A DNA stretch of 53,500 bases from Chrysomallon squamiferum (lineage: Eukaryota; Mollusca; Gastropoda; Neomphalida; Peltospiridae), in contig CM022665.1 in the NCBI GenBank assembly GCA_012295275.1, positions 20,882,150 to 20,935,649 of the forward strand, in the 5' to 3' direction. A model generated the notes under the pieces. It made no database searches and was not told the origin of the DNA. It saw only the letters and a program-made list of their open reading frames with translations. The position numbers and the translations under genes are program-made. Shown piece after piece: positions 25,036 to 35,075 of this stretch; the first letter of the stretch is position 1; every line of letters begins with the position of its first letter.

Positions 25036-26092
25036 AAGAAGAACAATCTTTTTTCATTTTTTGCTGTTAAACTATTATTCTCATTGTTGATAATTCCACC
25101 TTTTCTTGCATTTCTTATTTTCTTTATTTAGTATTATTATTATTGTTTTTTATTATTTATTTATGTATTAAATAAATGATGTCAAAATTCATATCCATAT
25201 TTCTGTAACTCCACCATTTGTCCTGTGGCTGACCAGTTTGGAGGAGATAACTCTTTGTTTGTTTGTTTTGTCCCTTTCCTCTGTATTTGTTTCCATAGCT
25301 CCCACAGGGACCTGTCAATCATCCAGTGATTGACACCTCATTGGTGAACAGATGTCATGTATTTGTTTTGTGGAAAACACAAGTCATGTTGATATTCAAC
25401 ATCAAGCTGGAACCAGATATGTTGTTTCCACTACAGCAAGTGGACAAGAATGTTCTGACAATTAATCTGTAACATTTCCTACTTTTTCTTTTTTTTTAAA
25501 TTTAATGTCAACTTTTAAACTTTTGAGGTATATTATTTGTCTTGTAGTTATATCTCCAACATGAACATTATTATTATTATTATATATATTTTTTTTGCAG
25601 CATTTAGGTTTGTGAATTAAAGTCTTCATTTTTGTGCTGTCTGTTTCCTAAATTTAGGTATTAAAGTCTCATTAAAATCAGAAAAATAAAATAAATTTTA
25701 AAAACCTGTAAAAGTCTCTTGTATGAAGGGTCCCAGGATCATTTCCTCTTAGCTTACTCCATAGGATATTTCCTGTTCTAACCTTACTCATTTATCAGAG
25801 ACTCAGGCATGTGTTTGTACTTACCATGTGGAAATGTTGAAGATCTTTGTTGCTAACTGGTGGTCATTGAAACAAATAAATAAATAAAAAATTAAGAAGA
25901 AAAGAAAAATTAAGAAAATGTCAAGGATTATAAAGATTATAATATAACTATGAAATGTAACGAGTGATGACTGTCTGTGTAACAGGTTTTTAGTGCATAA
26001 ATTTTTTTATATAGCACATGACTCTAATATCAGTATGTTATCCTATGTTATCCATTGAAAGTTTTTTTTATCTGCAAAACAGTTTTACTCAT

Positions 26093-26130
<38 letters not shown>

Positions 26131-26377
26131 GATTGATTGTGTTTGTGTGTGTGTGTGTGAGTGTAATTTCAATGTGTTATCCAGTGAAAGGTTTGTATCT
26201 GTCAGTTTTTCTCTTTGTGTGTTGTTTGTAACAGGTGAAGAAACACAATGAGTAACTTGCCAGCAGCTATTCAAAATACACGTGTGTGGTCCATGCAATA
26301 AGCATAGCTTCTTTTTTTTATTAAAAAATAATACACTTCTTTTTTGTCTTGTAAAATTCACTTTTCTTTTCCTCAGG

Positions 26378-26411
<34 letters not shown>

Positions 26412-27648
26412 ATTATTATTATTATTATTATCATCATTATTATTGTTTCTGCTACTACTACTATTGTTGTTAATATTGTTAGTTTGTTATTGTTGTTCTT
26501 GTAATTGTTGTTTTGTTATTACATTGTTGTCATTATCATTATCATCATTTCAATTATTATTATTATATGATTATGGCTATTACTACTACTACAACTACTA
26601 CTATTTTTTTTTTTAATTATTCAATTTTATGTCTTTTAGTTGTGAAATAAAGAATGCAGTGTGACTGACTTGACTAAATTTTAAATACATAAAAGAAGAT
26701 ATTTATTTACAAACATTTTAAATTAATAAAAATAATAATAATAATAATTCTAAATAAATAAATAAGTAAATGAAATTAACAGTTTCTTGGGTTTGTTTTC
26801 AACTGAGTGAATATTTTATTAATTGTTTGTGACAGCAGAAAGAAAAAACTGTACTACTTTGCCTAAAGATTGCTTTCAGAAAACTGGTTCAAATATAAAC
26901 AATAAAACTTAACACAAATTAAATGTATATCCATGGGAAATTTTATATTTTATTTAAATTTTGTTTTAGTTATTTAATTTTTGTTTCCCCTGTTTTCATT
27001 TCTTACATGAAGTCTGTCACTTAACATATGACATCTCATTGTGGGGGGTCTCTGTATGTTGACAGACATTTGAGATGAATTTAATATTGAGAAACGAGCC
27101 TGTTTTAGAAGTGAAAAGATACACCTAAATGTACTTTCTGTTTAGATGTTGTTGGTTTGAAAAACTAGGTTTCATTTCTTTTGCTATTTTAAGTTATTTT
27201 TGTTTGTTGTGGTGTTTTTTCATTATTGTTATATTCTTGAGAACCTGTTCTTTTTTCTTCACTTTTTTTATGTATATTTATTTCATTTGCAGATTAAAAA
27301 TCAACACTATGTTAATCATGTATGTGTGTGCTTACGAATTTTTTTCTTCCCTTTACATAAAAACAAAGGCATGTATATAAATGAATTACTAAATAGATAT
27401 ATGACTGTACAAGAGTAAATAATTATTAGTATATGTTTTAATATATTACAAAAAAAAAAAATATATATATATATATTTCTTGCAAATTTCAAAATAGATA
27501 AAGTTTTCAAGCAGTATATTGATGGCTGGTCGTTACATTGAATGAGATTTCTAACTGTTGAAATAAATTTAATCCAGACACTCCCTCACTGCTTTGGTGA
27601 ACCCCAGTGACTGTTTTTAGCATGAAGTTGTATTTAAAAAATATGTAT

Positions 27649-27679
<31 letters not shown>

Positions 27680-29888
27680 CTTTGTTTTTATTTATTTAGT
27701 TAGTTGGTTTTTATTTCATTAGTTAGCTAGTTAGTTAGTTAGGGAGGTAGGTAGGAAGGTAGTTTTCCTACTTACTTAATTACTTATTTATTTACTTATT
27801 TATTTATTTGTATAGTTCAACCCTGCTGGAATCGTGGAACTTCAGGACGAAGTCCGAACTGAAGCTATGAAGTTTGGTGAAGTTACCAAGGTGACTGTAC
27901 ATGATGTAAGTATTAACATAAATTATATCATTGTAACAGAAGAAATTTAAATTCTGTCTGTTATAATTTAATGTTTCAAACGTTCTTGATGAACCTTTTT
28001 TGTTATTTCACAATCCACTCAATGCCCCACATTCTGTGTGTTTATTGTTAGTATGTTGTTTCCCGATTGTTTTAAAGTCTAATATCACAGCCTTGTTTGT
28101 ACATAATGAAAGTTTTCCCATTCTTATCTTATTATTAAAAAAATGTGTGTTGTGATTATTTGTTCTATTTTACAATAAATAGGTTATTTAAAAAAAAAAT
28201 GAAATTTTTATAAAATGAAATAAATTTAAAATAAAATAAAATAAAAATAATAAATAATAATAAAAAATCATTAACTAGAATATATTTATTGAATATTTAT
28301 TGAATATAGAAGTTTATTTTATTTTTATTTTTTTAAATTTAATTAAATTTTGTCTGTGTCTGAACGTCCCACTGTTTGTAAGACTGAGGCAGACAGCTGT
28401 GATTTCTCACTCTCTCATACACAAAATGGAATCCATCAACAGATGGCAATACTGAGTCACCTGCAGAGTACCACATTACATAACATTATGAGTCTGTCTT
28501 CAATGAGGTGGCCTCTGTAGTTTACATCTACTTTGTTGACATTTGTCAAAGACCAGTCTAGTTAAAGTAGCAGGAAATAAAATAATATTGGCTTGGAACA
28601 AAAGTTTATAGGTGATATATATTTTTTTATCAATGGGCAGACAGCGAGAGAATTGAATATAAAATTGAACATGAAATTAGTGAGGCATTAAAAATTATGA
28701 AGTGTAATAATTGAAAACAGATTGGGTTAGGAACAAAAGTTTATAGGTGGTATTTGATTTTGTTTCACACATGACTGAAATAGATATATAGATAGATATA
28801 TTCTGAAAGGTGAACAAAATGGCAGTTTTGTGGTTGGATAAATCTGCAAACAGATTTCTAAATATTGTCTCTAATTTCATTTAGAAAACATTTGAACTTT
28901 TGTTCCATCCAGTATATCTGAGGTGTTTAACATTTAGCCTGGTTTTGTTTATCATGTAGTTTTTGTTCTCTTCTGAGACCACCACTGATAACAGTAAAGT
29001 ATGAAGATTTTGGTCTTTAATGTGTACCTCTTTCAGAGACTCTTTATTTATTTATTTATTTATATATTTATTTACTTACTTACTTACCTCATGCTAAATA
29101 TTATGGACATTCATTAAAGACTCAGCTCTTTAATAGCTGTGGTAAATTTGTGTGTGTGTGGGGGGGGTGAGTGTGGGTTTGTCTAAGCATATGTGTATGT
29201 GTGAGTCTGTGTATGCATGAACACATGTATTCGTCTGTCAGTGTTCTGTTATTTATTATTATGACTATTTTTACTGAAATGTTTCTGCTTTCCATTTCAG
29301 CGACATCCTGATGGTGTCATCACACTCATCTTCAAAAACTTTGACGATGCTGACAAGTGCATTGCCTCCTTCAATGGACGCTGGTTTGACAAACGTAAAA
29401 TATCTGCTGAGACCTGGGACGGGAAGACCAAGTACCACGTTGAGGAGAGTGATGAGGAGAGGAACAAGAGACTCAAACAGTGGGAGACCTTTCTGGAGAA
29501 AGGAGAAGCAGCAGCAAAACATTCTGAAGACTCAGTAACTCCAGTATCTGGACGAGAGTCTACAACTGAGACTGTTCTCAGTGAGAATGCTGACAGACTT
29601 TCTGGTGATGTACACATGGAGGAACGGACAGAGTCTGGCACTGAGGGGGTAATAAACCAAAATCACTCTGTCAGTGAGACAAGTGATGAGGACTTACTTA
29701 AGGAATCTGACCAAACAAATGAAGCAGGAGACAGACAGACAGCAGATAACAACAATGCAGTAGACGGACGGGCACTAGAGAGCAGTATGATCCAGAATAC
29801 AGCAGATGGACAGATATCAGAAAACAATACAGTCCACAATGAGAACACACAATCTATAGGAGATACTGAAGCCAAAGCTGATGTTTGA
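15833..29888 (+). CDS. HTATSF1: HTATSF1 (Tat-SF1/CUS2) splicing and transcription factor, seven coding exons
   Basis: Joined exons give about 563 residues. Tat-SF1 (yeast Cus2) is a nuclear RNA-binding protein that binds U2 snRNP through SF3B1 and links splicing to transcription elongation. The order seen is as follows. An N-terminal aromatic motif (EWDPVKKAWFPK, about 36-47) is followed by FIAQYQMNYG. A Tyr-rich, acidic linker comes next (about 86-180). The first RRM starts at about 193, with RNP2-like VYVSGL and RNP1-like GDGLCCYI. A Lys-rich segment follows. A U2AF-homology motif (about 324-400) contains RTVILKHMF and the diagnostic Arg-Trp-Phe (GRWF, about 394-397). An acidic Ser/Thr/Glu-rich tail ends the protein. 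Human residues recalled as GEKRKAESGWF align with GQKRKAIE|GWF across the exon 2/3 join. That join is out of frame by one base in this sequence (see findings). All other joins keep phase with GT-AG borders. Confidence 0.93.
16461..17027 (+). mobile_element. Tigger/pogo-type DNA transposon remnant in HTATSF1 intron
   Basis: Terminal inverted repeats CAGTGGTACCTTG (16461) and CAAGGTACCACTG (ending 17027) are flanked by TA duplications (16459-16460, 17028-17029). This is the classic pogo/Tigger end. Inside, a plus frame carries DPKKVNKKESAEKKRMMSIE followed by LKHEIIEK, matching the N-terminal helix-turn-helix start of pogo/Tigger transposase, and then breaks off. At 567 bp it is an internally deleted, nonautonomous copy. 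The frame at 16452-16655 belongs to this element, not to a host gene. Confidence 0.92.
17171..17573 (+). CDS. HTATSF1: HTATSF1 exon 2, Tyr-rich acidic linker
   Basis: The acceptor AATTTCAG ends at 17170 and the exon continues in phase 0 with IDEDFIAQYQMNYG. Two Tyr-rich clusters follow (17291-17332 and 17402-17443), then a Glu/Lys-rich stretch ending QKRKAIE at 17572. The next base G (17573) is needed to complete the Gly codon with exon 3. It is followed directly by 32 T, so a GT donor exists only if that same G is given up. An alternative in-phase donor, A|GTAAAA at 17514, would give a Ser at the join and lose about 20 residues. Confidence 0.85.
17574..17605. repeat. Poly(T) tract of 32 on the exon 2 boundary
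   Basis: A homopolymer occupies the place where the splice donor of HTATSF1 exon 2 should be. It is followed by CAG at 17606-17608, mimicking an acceptor. Confidence 0.95.
17650..18055. repeat. Decayed intronic minisatellite, units of about 45-65 bp
   Basis: At least six diverged units share 'gttttgagatattaactaa' followed by an 'atctggtatattaatgtta'-like phrase. They fill the intron between HTATSF1 exons 2 and 3, ending near the exon 3 acceptor. Confidence 0.85.
18091..18293 (+). CDS. HTATSF1: HTATSF1 exon 3, first RRM (N-terminal part)
   Basis: The acceptor TTCACACAG ends at 18090 and the donor GTAAAG begins at 18294. In the used frame it reads WFEHD, HVYVSGLPTDITDDEF (RNP2 strand and first helix) and KPKGDGLCCYIK (RNP1 strand). 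It needs one base from exon 2. Confidence 0.95.
18643..18809 (+). CDS. HTATSF1: HTATSF1 exon 4, end of first RRM and Lys-rich linker
   Basis: The acceptor TTTTAACAG ends at 18642. The exon reads SESVDLALQILDGYYIRDQM, VEKAKFEMKG and then KKKKLNNKQKKKLKEKQE. The donor is AA|GTAAAA (GT at 18810), leaving phase 2. The strongly basic tail resembles the KKKKKCKDYKKK segment recalled in human Tat-SF1. Confidence 0.93.
19141..19240 (+). CDS. HTATSF1: HTATSF1 exon 5, start of U2AF-homology motif
   Basis: The acceptor TATCACTCAG ends at 19140. One base completes the split Lys codon, then the exon reads LFSWLPDEP, KKHERTVILKHMFDPKEFD. The donor is GAT|GTAAGT in phase 0. It opens the UHM beta strand (TVILKHMF). 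Confidence 0.95.
19218..19385 (+). repeat. Decayed tandem copies of the exon 5 end
   Basis: The sequence for CTCAAACATATGTTTGACCC in exon 5 and the following bases recurs at about 19296-19330 and about 19350-19381, with changes. A shorter remnant lies near 19272. Each is followed by a 'ttatattattt'-like phrase, so the repeated unit spans the exon 3' end and the beginning of the intron. The copies lack usable donors and contain indels. Confidence 0.75.
19386..20870. other. Intron 5 of HTATSF1, first part: no further feature
   Basis: Intron sequence with a small CA/TA repeat at about 20152-20177 and no credible exon. Confidence 0.5.
20876..21187. mobile_element. Possible MITE with inverted termini
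   Basis: The left end (TGCCATGGCCGTAACTA near 20877) is imperfectly complementary to the right end (TAGTTGTGGCCTTGCCTG near 21165-21182). The internal strand has 'gagcagggcaaaacaatttaggcg' type wording seen in many nonautonomous animal transposons whose ends resemble GTAACTA...TAGTTAC. The target duplication was not resolved. Confidence 0.4.
21060..21330. repeat. Poly(A) and (AAT)n tracts
   Basis: A run of about 19 A at 21079-21097 and about 12 AAT triplets at 21291-21328. Confidence 0.9.
21590..21840. repeat. Decayed tandem repeat, units of about 50-80 bp
   Basis: The phrase for 'acaatgtggaaacat' followed by 'ataacatgttatacattata' recurs three to four times with changes, separated by a short CA repeat. 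Confidence 0.65.
22175..22216. repeat. (ATT)n microsatellite
   Basis: About 13 ATT triplets in intron 5 of HTATSF1. Confidence 0.95.
22340..22495. repeat. Decayed tandem repeat, about 37-bp units
   Basis: Four diverged units of 'taataattcagtattaact' plus 'ttttattatatt'. Confidence 0.75.
22800..23120. repeat. Pyrimidine-rich tract
   Basis: About 320 bases are dominated by C and T on the plus strand, ending in TTTC repeats. This strand asymmetry is unusual but lies mid-intron with no exon following. Confidence 0.7.
23340..23720. other. Less AT-rich intronic island, nothing recognised
   Basis: About 380 bases of higher-complexity sequence with many GGG/TGGG words. It has no open frame, inverted ends or Pol III boxes in proper order. 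Confidence 0.4.
24980..25043. repeat. (AAT)n then (AAG)n compound microsatellite
   Basis: About 9 AAT triplets pass directly into about 11 AAG triplets. Confidence 0.95.
25299..25472 (+). CDS. Candidate alternative terminal exon of HTATSF1
   Basis: An acceptor-like TTTGTTTCCATAG ends at 25298. It is followed by 57 open codons (starting LPQGPVNHPVIDTSLVNR, ending VLTINL) and a TAA, with local G+C well above the intron. The frame is phase 0, the phase left by exon 5. Splicing here would truncate the U2AF-homology motif. AATAAA follows at about 25690. No homology is recognised; chance or a decayed repeat is possible. Confidence 0.25.
   Translation, partial: LPQGPVNHPVIDTSLVNRCHVFVLWKTQVMLIFNIKLEPDMLFPLQQVDKNVLTINL
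26093..26160. repeat. (GA)n and (GT)n microsatellites
   Basis: About 15 GA dinucleotides are followed by a short GT run. Frames through them are artefacts. Confidence 0.95.
26380..26460. repeat. (ATT)n microsatellite with interruptions
   Basis: More than 20 ATT-like triplets. The Leu-rich frame at 26344-26616 is translated repeat. Confidence 0.95.
27640..27815. repeat. (TTTA)n and (TTAG)n tracts abutting exon 6 acceptor
   Basis: TTTA tetranucleotides (27645-27680), TTAG/GTAG runs (27700-27765) and TTTA/TTAC runs (27778-27809) directly precede the TATAG acceptor at 27815. They serve in place of a normal pyrimidine tract. Confidence 0.85.
27816..27905 (+). CDS. HTATSF1: HTATSF1 exon 6, U2AF-homology motif helix
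   Basis: Thirty codons, phase 0 at both ends, read FNPAGIVELQDEVRTEAMKF and GEVTKVTVHD. The acceptor is TTTGTATAG and the donor GTAAGT. It matches the LNEIREDLRVECSKFGQIRK region recalled from human. Confidence 0.94.
28588..28912. mobile_element. Mariner-like MITE in HTATSF1 intron 6
   Basis: The ends TTGGCTTGGAACAAAAGTT (28588) and, inverted, CTGGATGGAACAAAAGTT (ending 28912) are imperfect terminal repeats flanked by TA (28586-28587, 28913-28914). The style resembles mariner ends. A second left-end-like copy (GGTTAGGAACAAAAG near 28725) lies inside, so the 325-bp element looks partly duplicated or nested. Confidence 0.65.
29301..29888 (+). CDS. HTATSF1: HTATSF1 terminal coding exon, end of UHM and acidic tail
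   Basis: The acceptor TTTCCATTTCAG ends at 29300. The exon has 195 codons and stops at 29886-29888. It starts RHPDGVITLIFKNFDDAD, matching human RHPDGVASVSFRDPEEAD as remembered. GRWFDKR carries the Arg-Trp-Phe typical of UHMs that bind SF3B1 ligand motifs. KWETFLEKG-like sequence (actual LKQWETFLEKGE) follows. The tail is rich in Ser, Thr, Glu, Asp and Asn, shorter than the long acidic vertebrate tail. Confidence 0.95.
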   Translation, partial: RHPDGVITLIFKNFDDADKCIASFNGRWFDKRKISAETWDGKTKYHVEESDEERNKRLKQWETFLEKGEAAAKHSEDSVTPVSGRESTTETVLSENADRLSGDVHMEERTESGTEGVINQNHSVSETSDEDLLKESDQTNEAGDRQTADNNNAVDGRALESSMIQNTADGQISENNTVHNENTQSIGDTEAKADV

Positions 29889-30260
29889 GTGGACAGTTGT
29901 GAAAGTGATAACTCTGAGAAAACTACAACACAGAATCCGCACACATAATTATTACTACAGTTTTGTACAAGATGGTTTGCATACTTGAAACATTGTATTT
30001 TTTTTTGTATTTTTTACTTTATAATTGTTACTACAATTTTGTAAAAATGGCTTGTGTACCTCATAAATTGTTTTTGGTGTTTTTTTTTGTTTTGTTTAGA
30101 TAAACTTTTTTTTTTTTTATCATTTTTTTATAATTTCTTTAATTTTGTTTCTATCAGTTTGGTTTCATATGTGTGTGTAAACTTTGTTGTTTTGTAGAAG
30201 AAATATAACATTCTGTAATACTGACAACAAATGTATGAAATTATACTGAATCAGTAGTTT

Positions 30261-30266
30261 AATAAA
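30261..30266 (+). terminator. HTATSF1: Likely HTATSF1 polyadenylation signal
   Basis: AATAAA lies about 370 bases after the stop codon. Others occur at about 30371 and about 30812, so 3' ends may vary. Confidence 0.6.
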
Positions 30267-30281
30267 ATCATAATTTGTATA

Positions 30282-32460
30282 TATTTTTTGAATATTACTG
30301 TAAATTATGTGATCAGTTTTGAAATACTGTTACTTGACTACTCATCATCTGGAGCACAAAACAGTAAATTAATAAACTCTCATTATTATTATTATGATTA
30401 TTATTATTATTATTATTATCATTATTATTATGTTTAAATTTTCACTTAATGAGTAAAATATTGAAAGTAATGCATCTTTATTAAAAAAAATAACTTATTC
30501 ACACTGAAAATGTATGCATGATACCATATTATTTACTGTTTCTTGAATCCCAAATGCAGTACTAACAACATGAGTCTAATTTAGAGAGTCACAAAAGAAA
30601 ACTGAATATGTGATTATCACCTTCACTGATATAGTCCTAAATTTGAATTGAGTTCCATTATATGGAAATAAAAGAAAGAAATTGTTGCTTAAAAAATGCC
30701 ATGTGTTTGTGTATTTCTGTGTGATTGTTGTCCAATCTTTCATAATAGTGAAGTATGACAATCCTCATGAAATCCTTGTAGGTTATATTTTGCACAGTGT
30801 CTTAAAAGTTCAATAAAAGAAGGTGGGGGGAACCACATTAACATTACTATTATTATTTTTTTATTTTATTTATGTATATTTTTTTAGTGTTGTAATGATC
30901 AATATGCTTAATGTTATCTTTCATAAATAACAAGCATCTATTCTAGTTATCTTACATATTTTTATTTTTTTTTTTTTTTATATTATAATCTGTCGTTTTA
31001 GATTATATTATTAATATAATTATTTACTTCTACTTCAACTACTACTACTACTATGATTATTATTATTATTATTATTATTATTTAGAAAAAAAGGATGTTT
31101 AAAATAAAATAACGTCATTTCTTTCATACACCAAATTTCAGGCTTGTTCGGATACATTCTGCTAACGCAATTTATTAATGTGTTTATAAACAGGAATGCA
31201 GTTAAATAAAAGTTTTGTCATATTAAACATGTTTAACTAAACCTGAGACATGACAAAAATAAGAAATAAATAACTTTTACAATGTACGATGTTTTTACTT
31301 TGTTGCTTTGAAAAAGAAATTTCATAAACGTCATACTACAGTCGTCCCATCATTCAAAACATCTACAAATAATTATAGTGTATTTAATTATTTTCTACAT
31401 TGCAATATCGATATGTCATTGTAGCTTTCGTTAAAACTCATTTGAGTTTTGAGAAGAAAAAAAATAACGCATGCGTCTATGCGTGTGTATTGTGAGAGAG
31501 AGTTTGTCACAACCGTCTTTTTATTTTTATTATTTATCTTTCGCTTACAATTTATTACGGCGCGGTTAAGAATGAACGTATCAGTATTTTGTTGTGGAAT
31601 ATCTTTGTTGTCGATTTCAACTGTTGATAGTTAATTTATATCGGATAATGAAAACGGACAAACATTAAACTTTAAGTTATAACGTACTGAAATATTTTCT
31701 TACATACGAATATTTACAAAATGCAATTTCGCTTGTTTTCCGAGATCATATTTTTTATCATTAAAAACACGTGACGTCAACTATCCATTAAATGAATGAT
31801 TATTTTATTTTGTTAAATATTGCATACGATTGCTCAACGTTACTACCAAATCAATTACTCAAACGTGATCTGTCTGTTTTCATTAATATAAACGCGTCTG
31901 TACATTCAAAAGAACCTTCTATGGAAAATATTTTCATTCATTTATTTATTTATTTAATGCGTGTTTGAGGCTGGTTTTCTTTTTTGTATGAGGTTGTACG
32001 CAGTACATAAATAAATAAATAAATAAATAAATAAAATAAAAATAGGAATAAATAAATAAAAGAAAAATGTTCATTTGAGAGTTCAGCAAAATTTAAAATT
32101 TAGAAGATATCAAAAAAAGCACAGATCTTTCTGTTTTCACTCAAACCGTCGTACAAAAGTTGTGTTTCGCCTTAATTGCTGACCGAAATGTCTGGCACTC
32201 AATAAAAAGAAATGAAGATTTTTCTTTCGGAATAACAAAAAGGAGTACAGAGTCATGATCATGCCATATTGCAGTAGTTGCCAGTTTTTATTGCATACAC
32301 CACTAACCAAGAAGTGACATATACTCTTATGGAAGATCCACGAACTAAATGTCATTATCGTTTTCTGAGATTCTGGCAATATTTTTCAACATTTCTAAAT
32401 TGCTCTATTGTCAATAAAAGTTAAATAAACTGCCGAGCTGAGTAAACTTCCTGTCGAAAC
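30282..32460. other. Intergenic; composition changes near 31.1 kb
   Basis: It contains ATT repeats (about 30384-30430, 31058-31082) and AAAT repeats (about 32008-32063). No gene is recognised. CpG becomes frequent from about 31.1 kb. The minus frame at 32137-32379 has no recognised relative. Confidence 0.5.
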
Positions 32461-32602
32461 ATGGCAGCGTTGTCATTGACGACCGGACTGTATTTTGTAT
32501 TTTGTGGCAACATACTGCTAACATTATTTAATCGCTACAGGTATCCCCCCACTCGCCATGTGCTCTTCGGTTCCTTGTCATTTGCCCAAGACGGAAAGTC
32601 GA
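32461..32602 (+). CDS. Candidate first coding exon of a small membrane protein
   Basis: The ATG at 32461 sits in good context (AAACATGGC) just after CTTCCTG, an ETS-like promoter word. The frame reads MAALSLTTGLYFVFCGNILL and continues LFNRYRYPPTRHVLFGSLSF, predicting one hydrophobic span near the N-terminus. A strong donor GTAAGC starts at 32603 (phase 1). Without splicing the frame runs through a poly-Lys (A-run) to 32808. No downstream exon or family was recognised. A small intronless gene or a chance frame remains possible. Confidence 0.3.
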
Positions 32603-32809
32603 GTAAGCCACATTTATGTAAACACTTGTGTATGATACCGCAACAACGCGCACAAAGAATTCAAAATATTCCCAACACCCGCAGAGAAACACGAAAAAAA
32701 AAAAAAAAAAAAACATTTTATAGCTTGTTATGCCTAACATACATGTTTCAAAATGTATTAGATTCTGTGTTATTGTTAAAGGAAAAAATATCCATGATAA
32801 TAAAATAAA

Positions 32810-34130
32810 CTTTTTTTTTTTTTTTATTTTTTTTTAAATTTATAGTTTTGTTTTGCTGTTGTTTTCTGTTTAATTTAAACTAAGTTTATTTATTTATTTA
32901 TTTATTTATCATCATCATCATTTTTTTTTTTTTTTTTTTTTTTTTTTATTTTTTTTAGATTTATTTATTTATCATAGCATTTTGTAAGAGCAGTGGTTTA
33001 TTTGAAAGATTTATTTAAAAAAAAAAAATGTGTTCTTAAATTTTACCATATCCTTAACTATTTTATCTTATTTTGTCAGATAAGGTGTATTAAGGGCTAC
33101 AATTACGTACAGTTATGATCGACATAACGTTATATATTTATTTAGTTATTTATAGATAACAAGAATTTGTTCACTAGCCATGTTTATTTTAAAACATGGT
33201 TAATTTGCTTAATGTTCCTTTAAGACATCGTTGCATCTCATTTACATTTTGATCAGTACATATCAAATACTTTCAAACCCAAGTTAGCATACGATTTTTA
33301 CAATGAACTATGTCGCTTGTAATTAATTATTATATTCATCAAGTATTGTATGTCTGTGGATATGTGTATATGTACGTTTATGTGTCTGTCTGTACGTGAG
33401 TTTGAACAGAACTGACATCGTCAGAATTATTATTAAGTTACGCCTCATCTCCATTCTTCAACAGAGTACTCTCGTTCTTTTTCAAGCCGAGTTTAATTAT
33501 TATCAATGTTCATTTATATTAGCGTTGATTTACTGACATTCTTTACCAATTATGACACGTGTTTCTCATAAAACAACAGCGCTTGCTTCTTGTCAGCGTC
33601 TCCGAACAAACCCAAAGACAAAACAAAGCTTATAACCATTGCACGAGACCTCGCCGCGAACTAACGAGCTCGGAGACATTCGGAAGCCGAATACAATTAG
33701 AGTTATGTTTCCTTTATGTATGAACACCTGGGTCTTTTACTTCGAAAAATGTGACGGAAAATGTGCCTGTCGCAATCTTTCTGTTTCTATTCATTAGCAA
33801 TTTTGATTTCTTTGTTGTTCTTGCCTTGTTTTTTGAAAACGTTTACATGACTGTAATATTTCGTGAGGCCAATATATGAGTACGCGACCCGCCATATTAG
33901 TATCGTACGTAATATAATTTACTCCGTTCTTTTAAACGCTCCAGCTAAAAATGTGACAGCGTTTGTAAGTGTTTGTTAGGCATTTGCATAATGCAAAACA
34001 TGCTCGACTAACTTTTTCACTTCATTATGTCGGTTTTACCGCTGATCAGATATTTCTAAATGAAGCTCTTTCGGAAATAATTAAGCACATTTTGTTAATT
34101 ATACGTTATCATTAGTAATATTCAGTGTAG
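32810..34130. other. Intergenic; homopolymers then complex CpG-bearing sequence
   Basis: Poly(T) and TTTA tracts fill 32811-33010. From about 33400 to 34130 the sequence is complex and CpG-bearing without a frame, and may be regulatory. Confidence 0.45.
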
Positions 34131-34132
34131 TT

Positions 34133-34135
<3 letters not shown>

Positions 34136-34212
<77 letters not shown>
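34136..34212. repeat. Long (CT)n microsatellite
   Basis: About 38 CT units, followed nearby by AAT and AT repeats (34244-34272, 34440-34472). Confidence 0.95.
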
Positions 34213-34216
<4 letters not shown>

Positions 34217-34435
34217 ATAATAATATATATGTTTTTACATATCATAATAATAATAATAATAATAATAATAATGGATGATGATAAATAACAATAACAATAA
34301 CAGTAATAGTAACAATAATTGTAGTAATAATAACAATAATAATAGCATTAACAACAACAATAATATATTTTATTTGGGAAGTAAAAACTGAAAAGTTCGT
34401 CGAATGAAAATTAAATAAATATATCTATAAATAAA

Positions 34436-34476
<41 letters not shown>

Positions 34477-34539
34477 TAAACAAATCAGAGTAATCAAACT
34501 TGGATACAAACACAGAAGTAATTAAAATCTGAAAAACCC

Positions 34540-35075
34540 CAAAACAAACAGCACGAGAGGTGAACGACCGTAGGTTTTAAATTTATTGTATACTCGTCTG
34601 CTACCCGGAAAAAATTTGAAAAGAGTTATAGCCCTTTGTAGGTGACGTTCGATTGTGACCATCTCAGAAGAAGAAGAAGAAGAAGAAGATAATAAAAACA
34701 ATGGGGCTGCTAGATAATTCGAAAAACGAGTCTCGCATTAAACAAAGCCATATGTTTACACACTGCGTTCGTATTTACCTGTATGATGAACGCATACAGC
34801 GAGCGCAGACGAAAACAATGGCGTTAGAAAGAGTTGCCCGCCTAGCGGCAATTTAGCGCAAGAAGACACATAAGGCTGAATAATGATAGCGAAACGAAGG
34901 TACCCACATCAAAGAAATACCGCGAGTGCTTTTAATTTTGGCCATCCTACTTCGCTTTACAGACTGGAGCATCTTCAAATTCAAAATACAAGCCGCCATT
35001 GTGTTTTTTTCCTTGAGCACATATCGCCCGAAATATGAGAGATGGTGCAACACTTTTTGGAAGTTTGTTCTCACA
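34540..35075. promoter_or_regulatory. Complex CpG-containing island between repeats
   Basis: The island has balanced composition and many CpGs. It contains YY1-like GCCGCCATT (34992, that is AATGGCGGC on the minus strand). The minus frame from the ATG at about 35000 (MAACILNLKMLQSVKRSRMA) follows that motif but is not recognised. It may be a promoter or enhancer. Confidence 0.3.

Noticed and set aside
29271-29944. Antisense and shifted frames across the last HTATSF1 exon
   Set aside because: Shadows of the true coding frame, which is supported by homology and splice phase.
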